NCBI GenBank assembly: GCA_030835385.1
Contig: JAURPI010000047.1
Coordinates: forward strand, 1 to 64,000
Direction of reading: 5' to 3'
DNA from: Alphaproteobacteria bacterium
Lineage (GTDB): Bacteria > Pseudomonadota > Alphaproteobacteria > Rhodospirillales > Rhodospirillaceae
DNA length: 64,000 nucleotides
Below the pieces are notes generated by a model, which searched no databases, was not told where the DNA came from, and was given only the letters and a program-made list of their open reading frames with translations. This document shows positions 56,624 through 64,000 of this stretch, one piece after another. Position 1 is the stretch's first letter; every line of letters starts with the position of its first letter. A program made the translations under genes and the position numbers.

Positions 56624-57624
56624 TGTCACCCGTGGCGCCCTCCCCCTCCGCCCCGATTACAGACCCAGATCATATTCCAGTCCTCCTCTCCGAAGTCATT
56701 GAAGGGTTAAACCCTAAAGACGGGGGACTCTATGTTGACGGAACCTTTGGTGCTGGTGGCTATACGGTAGCCCTCTTGCAGGCGGCAGACTGCATTGTTT
56801 GGGCAATTGATCGCGATCCTGAAGCTTTAGAGCGAGGAAAAGCCCTCGCAGACTCGTATCCCGGCAGACTTCATTTCCTTCATGGTCGTTTCGGCGACCT
56901 TGCAAGCCTTCTTATTGAGAACGACGTGCGCGCTGTTGATGGCATCGCTCTCGACCTTGGCATCAGTTCTATGCAGGTCGATGACCGTAGCCGTGGCTTT
57001 TCTTTTCTGCGCGATGGTCCTTTGGATATGCGCATGGAGAAGTCAGGCATGAGTGCGGCGGATGCCGTCAACACCCTGCCTGAATCCGAATTGGCTGACA
57101 TTATTTATAAGTATGGCGAGGAACGTTTCTCTCGCCGGGTCGCGCACGCCATCGTTATGGCACGTAAATCACGTCCATTTTCTCGCACCATTCATTTGGC
57201 CGATACAATCCGTGCGGAAGTTAAACGGTCTCAGAATGGTATCGATCCAGCGACGCGGACATTCCAGGCGTTACGCATCTATGTAAATGATGAATTGGGT
57301 GAGCTTGAGCGGGGCTTAAGCGGTGCCGAACAATTACTTTCCGAACACGGCCGAATGGCTGTGGTGAGCTTTCATTCCCTCGAAGACCGGATCGTTAAAT
57401 CTTTCATCCGCGATCGCAGTGGCCGTGCGCCCAACCCATCGCGTCATGTTCCCGCACCGACAGCCGGGAAACCAACTGCAACATTCAGTCAGGTCAACGG
57501 CCGAGCTATTACGCCTTCAAAAAGAGAAGTCAGGGATAATCCACGAGCCCGCTCTGCCCGCCTGCGAATTGCTGAGCGCACTGCTCTTCCACCGCTCACC
57601 ACAGTTCAGGGAGGGGCGGCATGA
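56623..57624 (+). CDS. rsmH: 16S rRNA m4C1402 methyltransferase RsmH (MraW)
   Basis: SAM-dependent methyltransferase of 16S rRNA, 333 residues. HIPVLLSEVIEGLNPKDGGLYVDGTFGAGGYTVALLQA is the SAM-binding start, and DLGISSMQVDDRSRGFSFLRDGPLDMRMEKS is the family signature. Start at ATG 56623 with AAGGAGG upstream, overlapping the mraZ TGA. Ends with an ATGA overlap with ftsL. Order mraZ-rsmH-ftsL-ftsI is conserved. Confidence 0.96.
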   Translation: MSPVAPSPSAPITDPDHIPVLLSEVIEGLNPKDGGLYVDGTFGAGGYTVALLQAADCIVWAIDRDPEALERGKALADSYPGRLHFLHGRFGDLASLLIENDVRAVDGIALDLGISSMQVDDRSRGFSFLRDGPLDMRMEKSGMSAADAVNTLPESELADIIYKYGEERFSRRVAHAIVMARKSRPFSRTIHLADTIRAEVKRSQNGIDPATRTFQALRIYVNDELGELERGLSGAEQLLSEHGRMAVVSFHSLEDRIVKSFIRDRSGRAPNPSRHVPAPTAGKPTATFSQVNGRAITPSKREVRDNPRARSARLRIAERTALPPLTTVQGGAA

Positions 57625-57935
57625 GGTTGATGGACGTTATGTGGCTCGGACTGGTCCTGGTCGTTGCTGTTGCCCTGTTTGTGCTGAAGTACGAAGTGCA
57701 AAACCTCGAGGACGCGCTTGCCAGCCGCAATACTAACGTTGATGCCCATGCCCGCGCCATACAAGTGTTGGAAGCTGAGTGGACATTCTTAAACGACCCT
57801 GCCCGCCTACGAAGCCTTGGTCTTGAACACCTTGAACTGGCTCCTGTTGAGCCGGCACGAATTATCCCCTTTGATGCTATTCCGTTTCAAACCCTCGACG
57901 CCGACCCAGCTCTTCAGCCGGGAGGTGATCAATGA
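57621..57935 (+). CDS. ftsL: Cell division protein FtsL
   Basis: A 104-residue bitopic protein of the divisome. The N-terminal membrane span is MRLMDVMWLGLVLVVAVALFVLKYEVQNLEDAL, then a short coiled coil and a periplasmic tail. Overlaps rsmH and ftsI by 4 bases each (ATGA), so translation of the three is coupled. The sequence is poorly conserved in the family, so position in the cluster is the main support. Confidence 0.85.
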   Translation: MRLMDVMWLGLVLVVAVALFVLKYEVQNLEDALASRNTNVDAHARAIQVLEAEWTFLNDPARLRSLGLEHLELAPVEPARIIPFDAIPFQTLDADPALQPGGDQ

Positions 57936-59734
57936 AGGTTTGGTCTAAAGGGAAACGTAATATTGATTTCGTTTACCCCGGCGAAGACATTCAGTCAGCG
58001 CCTAAGGCTCGCGTTACACTGGTTGGTGAAACACAGCGGGCTGTCGAGATCGGCAGAGCTCGTTTAATGGTGACCGCTGGTCTGTTCACTTTCGCTTTTC
58101 TCTCTATCTCAGTGCGACTGGTGGACCTGATGGTCCTGAACGGTGCGCTTGATACAGGCCCAACCTATAACGCTGCGAACAATCAGCCAGCGCCCACATT
58201 TCGTTCGGATATCGTTGATCGCGAAGGCCGCACAATCGCGACAACCCTTCCGACCGCAAACCTATACGCCGAAGCGACAGAGATCATCGACGCGACCGTC
58301 GCTGCTGAAGCTTTGATCAGCGTTCTGCCGGGCCTAGACCGGGCAGACCTCACTCGGCGTCTAGAGTCTAATCAACGCTTCGTATATCTGCGCCGCCACT
58401 TAACGCCAAGCGAACAGATCGCTGTGAATACATTGGGTATTCCAGGTTTGTACTTTGAAGATTCTGAGCGTCGAATTTACCCCTATGGCCCGCTCTATTC
58501 TCATGTCGTTGGCACAACGGATCCCGACAACCGAGGCATAGCTGGGCTTGAATTAACTTTCGACAAGACTTTGTCCCAACGCCCTGCTGCGCTCGAGCTG
58601 TCCTTGGACAGTGGTGTTCAAAACGCCGTACGCGAAACCTTACAAGCCGCAATGGACCGGTTTAAAGCCACTGGTGCCGCTGGCGTTGTAATGGATGCCC
58701 GTACTGGTGAAATCATATCGCTAGTGTCTCTTCCTGACTTCGATCCAAAAGATAACGGTCGCGCTGATACAGACCGGCAGTTTAACCGCGCAACCCTCGG
58801 GCTTTATGAAATGGGGTCAACGTTCAAACTGTTTACGGCTGCCATGGCGCTTGAGCTTGGCGTTATCGCAATGGATAGCGTCTATGACGCCCGCACGCCA
58901 CTGACTATCGCTCGCTATACAATCGACGATTATCACGCTGAGAAACGTTGGCTCACTGTTCCAGAAATTCTTATCCACTCGTCAAATATCGGTGCTGCCA
59001 AAATCGCCCTCGATGCAGGCACACCAGCTCAGCAAAACTTCTTACACCAGCTCGGGCTTCTTTCGCCGCTTGATCTAGAACTACCAGAAATCGCGAGCCC
59101 CATGTTCCCGGCGGTTTGGCGTGAAATTAACACCGTCACAATATCCTACGGCCACGGCATAGCGGTCACACCGGTTCACGTCGCATCGGCTATCAGCGCA
59201 ATGGTCAATGGCGGCATCCTTAATCGGCCAACGCTGCTCAGACGTGACATCGTTTATGACGAGGACCGCACCCGTGTTATTTCGGAGGCGACATCCAAAC
59301 AAGTGCGTAGCCTGATGCGCTTGGTCGTCACCGAAGGGTCGGGCAAACAAGCTGAGGTTCAGGGATATGTTGTCGGCGGCAAGACTGGGTCGGCCGAAAA
59401 ACTCGATAGCGCAGGAGAGTATAGCGAGACCCAAATACGAACATCCTTTGTCGCCGCTTTCCCGATGCATGCACCGCGGTATGTGGTGTTGGCCCTTCTC
59501 GATGAGCCAAAGGGCCTAAAAGAAACATTCAATTACACAACAGCAGGCTGGAATGCCGCGCCCACAGTCGGCCGCATTGTTGCCGAAATTGCGCCCATGC
59601 TTGGCGTGTATCCAACAACAGAACAACCGATGGCGCCCGAATTGGGAACCCTCATAGAAGCCAGCGCGCGTATTTCCGAAATGGCCCTTGCCCCAGCCGG
59701 TACCGGCTTTGGCGGTGACCGTGCGGCTGAGTGA
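57932..59734 (+). CDS. ftsI: Division-specific transpeptidase FtsI (PBP3)
   Basis: Penicillin-binding protein of septal peptidoglycan cross-linking, 600 residues. One membrane anchor is near residues 47-68. Transpeptidase motifs: SxxK in MGSTFKLFTAAMALE, SxN in ILIHSSNIGAAKIA, KTG in VVGGKTGSAEKLDS. It overlaps murE by about 20 bases at its 3' end. Nothing unusual was noted. Confidence 0.96.
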   Translation: MKVWSKGKRNIDFVYPGEDIQSAPKARVTLVGETQRAVEIGRARLMVTAGLFTFAFLSISVRLVDLMVLNGALDTGPTYNAANNQPAPTFRSDIVDREGRTIATTLPTANLYAEATEIIDATVAAEALISVLPGLDRADLTRRLESNQRFVYLRRHLTPSEQIAVNTLGIPGLYFEDSERRIYPYGPLYSHVVGTTDPDNRGIAGLELTFDKTLSQRPAALELSLDSGVQNAVRETLQAAMDRFKATGAAGVVMDARTGEIISLVSLPDFDPKDNGRADTDRQFNRATLGLYEMGSTFKLFTAAMALELGVIAMDSVYDARTPLTIARYTIDDYHAEKRWLTVPEILIHSSNIGAAKIALDAGTPAQQNFLHQLGLLSPLDLELPEIASPMFPAVWREINTVTISYGHGIAVTPVHVASAISAMVNGGILNRPTLLRRDIVYDEDRTRVISEATSKQVRSLMRLVVTEGSGKQAEVQGYVVGGKTGSAEKLDSAGEYSETQIRTSFVAAFPMHAPRYVVLALLDEPKGLKETFNYTTAGWNAAPTVGRIVAEIAPMLGVYPTTEQPMAPELGTLIEASARISEMALAPAGTGFGGDRAAE

Positions 59735-61181
59735 GTTATTGGAGGATAGCGGCACAGACATGTTACGCCTGACTGATCTCGAAATTACCGGCATCACCGC
59801 TGACTCTCGGTCCGTGGAACCTGGCTTCTTGTTTGCTGCGTTACCGGGCACCAAAGTTGACGGCCGCGCGTTTATCGATGAAGCGGTGAAACGTGGAGCA
59901 TCCGCGGTAATAGCGCCAGACGGAACGGATCTGGACAGAGACGACGTCCAATTGATCACGGATTCCAATCCGCGCCGCTTGTTTGCTCAACTAGCGGCAA
60001 AATACTTCGTGGCACAGCCAGAGATTGCCGTTGCCGTTACGGGTACCAATGGCAAAACCTCTGTTGCACAGTTTGTTCGTCAGATTTGGCAACATGCGGG
60101 TCATCATGCGGCGGCTCTTGGGACTTTAGGTGTTGTATCTGACGATCTTTCTACAACAGGCAGTTTGACAACGCCGGACCCCGTCACCTTGCATAAACTG
60201 TTGGCGGATCTCGCCGAGCGTGGCGTTGATCACCTAGCCCTTGAAGCCTCAAGTCATGGTCTGGATCAATTCCGGCTAGACGGTGTGAAGATCAGCGCCG
60301 CCGCGTTCACTAACTTGAGCCGTGATCACCTTGATTACCACGGCTCTATGGACGCGTACCTGGACGCTAAAGTCCGGCTGTTCTCTGACGTCCTTATCCC
60401 CGGAGGTGTCGCTGTCATAAATGCAGACACCCCTGAATGCGCGAAGATTAAAGCTACCTGCGAGGCCCGCGGTCACTCCGCCATTACTTATGGTTATGCT
60501 GGCGATGCAATTTGTTTGGTCAGCGCAACAGCGACCGCACATGGACAAGACCTTAATCTATTGCTTCACGGTAAGATCGAAAACGTGGTCCTACCTCTGG
60601 CTGGCTCCTTTCAAGCAATGAATGCGCTATGCGCCGCTGGCCTCGCCCTCGCCACTGGAGTCACAACGGACAAAGTCATTTCTGCCATGTCCCAACTGGT
60701 CGGTGTTCCTGGGCGCCTAGAGCACGTCGGTAGCACCAAAAGCGGTGCCTCCGTATTTGTGGACTACGCGCACACACCAACGGCCCTGACCACAGCGCTG
60801 AATGCCCTTCGCCCTCACACACAAAACAAACTGAACGTTGTATTCGGCGCTGGTGGCGACCGCGACACTGGGAAACGGCCCCTTATGGGACACGCTGCAC
60901 AAGAAGCTGCAGATATCGCTTATGTGACTGACGACAATCCTCGCTCTGAAGATCCAACGCTAATTCGCGCTGCAATTCTTGCTGAGTGCCAAGAGGCAAC
61001 TGAAATTGGAGATCGCGCAGATGCGATTGAGTCCGCGATTTTGGCGCTGGAACCCGGTGACACCTTACTGATCGCCGGCAAGGGTCATGAAACAGGTCAA
61101 ATCGTTGGCGATACGGTCCTTCCCTTTGACGACCGTGAAGTCGCTCGCGCAGTCATTAAAAAACAGGGTGGCGCGTCATGA
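59715..61181 (+). CDS. murE: UDP-MurNAc-L-Ala-D-Glu:meso-DAP ligase MurE
   Basis: Adds the third amino acid to the peptidoglycan stem. About 488 residues. ATP-binding motif AVTGTNGKTSVAQFVRQIW, carbamylated Lys region and the meso-diaminopimelate-specifying DNPR motif (VTDDNPRSEDP), so the wall is of the meso-DAP type. GTG 59715 is the most likely start, since no ATG is available in frame; TTG 59688 and GTG 59721 are alternatives. Its first bases overlap ftsI and its last the murF start (ATGA). Confidence 0.94.
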   Translation: MTVRLSELLEDSGTDMLRLTDLEITGITADSRSVEPGFLFAALPGTKVDGRAFIDEAVKRGASAVIAPDGTDLDRDDVQLITDSNPRRLFAQLAAKYFVAQPEIAVAVTGTNGKTSVAQFVRQIWQHAGHHAAALGTLGVVSDDLSTTGSLTTPDPVTLHKLLADLAERGVDHLALEASSHGLDQFRLDGVKISAAAFTNLSRDHLDYHGSMDAYLDAKVRLFSDVLIPGGVAVINADTPECAKIKATCEARGHSAITYGYAGDAICLVSATATAHGQDLNLLLHGKIENVVLPLAGSFQAMNALCAAGLALATGVTTDKVISAMSQLVGVPGRLEHVGSTKSGASVFVDYAHTPTALTTALNALRPHTQNKLNVVFGAGGDRDTGKRPLMGHAAQEAADIAYVTDDNPRSEDPTLIRAAILAECQEATEIGDRADAIESAILALEPGDTLLIAGKGHETGQIVGDTVLPFDDREVARAVIKKQGGAS

Positions 61182-62602
61182 CGCCTTTTTGGACCAACGC
61201 CGAAGTTGCAACCGCGACAGATGGACGCGTCTCGGGTGAATGGGATGCCGATGGTGTCAGCATAGACAGCCGCGCTGTATCAGTTGGCGACCTTTTTGTT
61301 GCGGTGGAGGGCCCTAAATTCGACGGCCATGATTTTGTTATCGAAGCGCTAGAGCGTGGTGCCTCTTCGGCTATTGTCTCCCGGATACCAACAGACGGCA
61401 AACAAACCGTTAACGAGGATCGCCTCGTTGTTGTGGATGACACAACAGTTGCTCTGCAAGCGCTTGCTCGAGCGGCACGCTCACGGATCAACGGACGCGT
61501 TGCTGCTGTAACGGGAAGCGTTGGCAAGACGACAACAAAAGAAGCTTTGACGCTTGCATTGTCTCGCCAGGGGTCAACCCATGCAACTACAGGCAACCTC
61601 AACAATCATTGGGGCGTCCCACTTAGCCTATCTCGCATGCCCTCAGAGACAAACTATGCCGTTCTCGAACTTGGCATGAATCACGCGGGTGAAATCGAGC
61701 CACTCTCCAAAATGGTGCGGCCTCACGTCGCTGTGGTGACGACTGTCGAAGCTGTACATTTAGAGTTCTTTTCTTCCGTCGCAGATATCGCCGGCGCGAA
61801 GGCAGAAATATTCTCCGGGCTGGAATCTGGTGGCGTCGCCATCATTCCCGCCGACAACTCACACTATGATCGCCTGGCCAGAGCCGCGTCTGCTGCTAGT
61901 GCTGCACAGATCGTTTCTTTTGGAACAGATAATAGCGCTGCATATCGGCTCATCGCATGGTCCGTGAGCGAAGTTGGAACTCGTATTGCCGCCGACGTAA
62001 ACGGCAAACGCCTTGTGTACGACATTGGCATGATGGGCAAGCATATGGCCCTCAATAGTCTGGCCGTCTTAGCCACCGTCGACGCATTAGGTGGCGATAT
62101 CGAACAAGCGGCAGGCGACCTCAACGACATGACGCCCCCAGCAGGTCGGGGGGCTCGATCTGTTGTCGCCCTGTCTGCAGGGTCATTCGATCTGATTGAC
62201 GAAAGTTACAATGCAAGTCCGGCTTCCATTGCCGCATTAGCAGAAGCGCTAAATGCCACCCGCAAACGTGGCCGGGTCATTTTAGCGCTTGGTGATATGC
62301 TCGAGCTCGGCGCTAAGTCTGATGCGTTGCATGCGGACCTAGCTACTCCCATTGCAACCGATGGCATTGATTGCGTCTTTACGGCAGGCCCGGCCATGCG
62401 CCACCTCCATAACGCACTGCCATCACAGCAAGCGACGGCGCATGCAGCTGATGCTGAAGAGCTGGCGCCCCTAATCACAGAATTTGTTGAACCCGGCGAC
62501 GTTATTGCCGTGAAGGGTTCGTTCGGTAGCCGCATGTCTGTTGTCGTAGACGCGCTCAAAGAGTTGAGCCGCAACGCGCAATCAGCAGTCAACGGCGACT
62601 GA
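61178..62602 (+). CDS. murF: UDP-MurNAc-tripeptide:D-Ala-D-Ala ligase MurF
   Basis: Adds the D-Ala-D-Ala dipeptide. 474 residues. GVSIDSRAVSVGDLFVAVEGPKFDGHDFV is the N-terminal signature, AVTGSVGKTTTKEALTLAL the ATP loop, and YNASPASIAALAEALN the family motif. A 4-base overlap with murE couples their translation. mraY follows 18 bases later. Confidence 0.96.
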   Translation: MTPFWTNAEVATATDGRVSGEWDADGVSIDSRAVSVGDLFVAVEGPKFDGHDFVIEALERGASSAIVSRIPTDGKQTVNEDRLVVVDDTTVALQALARAARSRINGRVAAVTGSVGKTTTKEALTLALSRQGSTHATTGNLNNHWGVPLSLSRMPSETNYAVLELGMNHAGEIEPLSKMVRPHVAVVTTVEAVHLEFFSSVADIAGAKAEIFSGLESGGVAIIPADNSHYDRLARAASAASAAQIVSFGTDNSAAYRLIAWSVSEVGTRIAADVNGKRLVYDIGMMGKHMALNSLAVLATVDALGGDIEQAAGDLNDMTPPAGRGARSVVALSAGSFDLIDESYNASPASIAALAEALNATRKRGRVILALGDMLELGAKSDALHADLATPIATDGIDCVFTAGPAMRHLHNALPSQQATAHAADAEELAPLITEFVEPGDVIAVKGSFGSRMSVVVDALKELSRNAQSAVNGD

Positions 62603-62620
62603 GGGAGGAATCGAACGACA

Positions 62621-63706
62621 ATGCTCTACTGGCTCTCTGAATTTTCCGGCAACTTCGCCGCCCTTAACTTGTTCCGCTACCTCACGTTCCGGACCGGTGG
62701 CGCTGTGATTACAGCGATGATAATCGCGTTTGTGTGCGGTCCAGCGATTATTCGCTGGCTCAAGAGTCGCCAGACCAATGGACAGCCGATCCGCGAGGAT
62801 GGGCCGCAAAGCCATGTCCTAACAAAACAAGGTACACCGACTATGGGCGGCATGATGATGCTGCTAGCCATCTCTGTATCGACACTACTATGGGCCGATC
62901 TCTCCAACGCTTATGTATGGGCCGTGCTGGCCGTAACTATGGGCTTTGGCGCCATCGGCTTTGCGGACGACTACCTTAAGGTCACCAGACGTCATTCTGG
63001 CGGATTGCCCGGCCGGGTTAAGTTGGTTGCGGAAGCGGTCATCGCTATCGCTGTAGCACTTTGGATCGTCAGCGTAACGACAGACATTACGCCTACGGGT
63101 CTCGCCTTCCCGTTCTTTAAAGACCTCTTGATTGACCTCGGTTGGTTCTACATTCCATTCGCTGCCTTCATTATTGTCGGTGCTTCCAATTCGGTAAATC
63201 TCACCGACGGGCTGGATGGCCTTGCCATTGTACCGGTGATGATCTGCGCCGGCGTGTTTCTAATGATCTCATACCTTATCGGTAACGCGTTCTTTGCTGA
63301 GTATCTTCAAGTCCACTTCGTACGTGGAACAGGCGAGCTCACAGTTTTCTGCGGCACCATCATCGGCGCTGGCCTTGGCTTCCTCTGGTTTAACGCGCCG
63401 CCAGCCATGGTCTTTATGGGCGATACGGGTTCACTGGCTATGGGTGGCGCACTCGGTGCGGTCTCAGTAGTCACAAAACACGAAATCGTACTCGGCATAA
63501 CGGGCGGCCTGTTCGTCCTTGAAACTGTGTCGGTCATTGTCCAAGTCGTCTCATTTAAACTGACAGGCCGCCGCGTGTTCCGCATGGCGCCGCTACATCA
63601 TCACTTCGAGCAAAAAGGCTGGGCGGAGCCGACGATCGTCATCCGCTTCTGGATCATCGCTTGCATTCTGGCCATCGCCGGCCTGAGCACGTTGAAGCTG
63701 AGGTGA
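62621..63706 (+). CDS. mraY: Phospho-N-acetylmuramoyl-pentapeptide transferase MraY
   Basis: Integral membrane enzyme that makes lipid I from UDP-MurNAc-pentapeptide and undecaprenyl phosphate. 361 residues with about ten membrane segments. Motifs: [25 protein letters not shown] (catalytic Asp pair), [13 protein letters not shown] and [20 protein letters not shown]. The upstream GAGGGAGG is a strong ribosome binding site. Murein precursors from murE-murF feed it. Confidence 0.97.
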   Translation: MLYWLSEFSGNFAALNLFRYLTFRTGGAVITAMIIAFVCGPAIIRWLKSRQTNGQPIREDGPQSHVLTKQGTPTMGGMMMLLAISVSTLLWADLSNAYVWAVLAVTMGFGAIGFADDYLKVTRRHSGGLPGRVKLVAEAVIAIAVALWIVSVTTDITPTGLAFPFFKDLLIDLGWFYIPFAAFIIVGASNSVNLTDGLDGLAIVPVMICAGVFLMISYLIGNAFFAEYLQVHFVRGTGELTVFCGTIIGAGLGFLWFNAPPAMVFMGDTGSLAMGGALGAVSVVTKHEIVLGITGGLFVLETVSVIVQVVSFKLTGRRVFRMAPLHHHFEQKGWAEPTIVIRFWIIACILAIAGLSTLKLR

Positions 63707-63713
63707 GCACCGC

Positions 63714-64000
63714 ATGATCCCTCTCTACTCCCATCGCAATGATACCGTCTTGGTGGTCGGACTTGGTAAGTCCGGGCTATCTGCTGCCCGCGCTCTATCC
63801 ACTGCCGGTGCGCGTGTTTTTGTATGGGATGACAAAGCTGAACAGAGAGACAGCGCCTTGGTAAACGGATTTACCATTTTTGACGCTGAGTCCGGCGACA
63901 TGACCGAGTTGGATCACGTTATATGGAGCCCTGGCGTTCCTCATACGCATCCAACTCCGCATCCGCTGGCTGAAAAGGCCCGTGCCGCTAAGCATACACT
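63714..64000 (+). CDS. murD: MurD, UDP-MurNAc-L-Ala:D-Glu ligase (N-terminal part)
   Basis: Only the first 95 codons are in the window. They begin MIPLYSHRNDTVLVVGLGKSGLSAARAL, the Rossmann-type UDP-binding N-domain of MurD, and run to WSPGVPHTHPTPHPLAEKARAAKH, with the family's SPG motif. It follows mraY by 7 bases, the conserved dcw order. The rest continues past 64000. Confidence 0.92.
   Translation, partial: MIPLYSHRNDTVLVVGLGKSGLSAARALSTAGARVFVWDDKAEQRDSALVNGFTIFDAESGDMTELDHVIWSPGVPHTHPTPHPLAEKARAAKHT

Overview
The window is a 64-kb piece of an alphaproteobacterial chromosome. The strongest clue is the circularly permuted, two-piece tmRNA gene at 42.7-43.0 kb, next to an alpha-type SspB adaptor gene. 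The hdac-xseB-ispA-dxs-tlyA order, HdaA, a DUF2066 protein and the hflKC-degP block fit the same class. I cannot place it below class; a Rhodospirillales-like marine lineage would be consistent, but that is inference. No tRNA or rRNA gene, insertion sequence, integrase, prophage or CRISPR array was seen.

Layout. 0.2-2.7 kb: a TonB-dependent receptor. 2.7-12.3 kb: an accessory stretch with four broken genes (a sensor kinase, a PhzF-like enzyme, a SRAP/YedK peptidase and a YihY/BrkB membrane protein) among a DUF1330-like protein, a CpcT/CpeT-like exported protein, a TPR protein, a universal stress protein, a cation efflux protein, PdxH and a glycine-zipper lipoprotein. 12.4-16.2 kb: fabI-aroC-sppA. 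16.2-21.0 kb (minus): deacetylase-like-xseB-ispA-dxs-tlyA. 21.1-24.0 kb: a BigR-like repressor facing a persulfide dioxygenase-like enzyme, a ROK kinase and an unknown gene. 24.0-36.3 kb: aspS, rnd, ppk-ppx, sixA, hdaA, DUF2066, purM, purN, ndk, holC. 36.3-41.3 kb: degP and hflKC, with mrp divergent. 41.3-47.7 kb: thyA-folA, the split ssrA, sspB, class I fumarase, a hydrolase, class II fumarase and a ribbon-helix-helix regulator. 47.7-54.0 kb: an AsmA-like protein, an acyl-CoA dehydrogenase and rpoH. 54.1-55.5 kb: a broken EamA transporter and an AmpD-like amidase. 55.55-55.95 kb: the RNase P RNA. 56.2-64.0 kb: the division/cell-wall cluster mraZ-rsmH-ftsL-ftsI-murE-murF-mraY-murD, cut by the window end.

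How the genes work together. Several blocks are functional units: ClpXP-type trans-translation (ssrA plus sspB), membrane and periplasmic quality control (hflKC, degP, sppA, rpoH), isoprenoid precursor synthesis (dxs, ispA), polyphosphate turnover (ppk, ppx), folate/thymidylate synthesis (thyA, folA), and peptidoglycan synthesis and division (dcw).

Most notable observations. (1) Three genes, and possibly a fourth, carry in-frame TAA or TAG codons with no frameshift; at least two of these codons stand where the family has tryptophan. (2) An exact alphaproteobacterial LexA-type box, GAAC-N7-GAAC, sits in the -35/-10 region ahead of mraZ, followed by a perfect 15-bp palindrome and a candidate MraZ box, which suggests layered control, possibly SOS-linked, of the division cluster. 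(3) The split tmRNA, with tag ANDNVEYAAAA, lies directly beside sspB. (4) A 16-bp tandem duplication frameshifts the PhzF-like gene and a CT-repeat change frameshifts the EamA gene. I did not find a clearly new multi-gene system; the window is mainly core housekeeping DNA with unusual gene decay and promoter structure.
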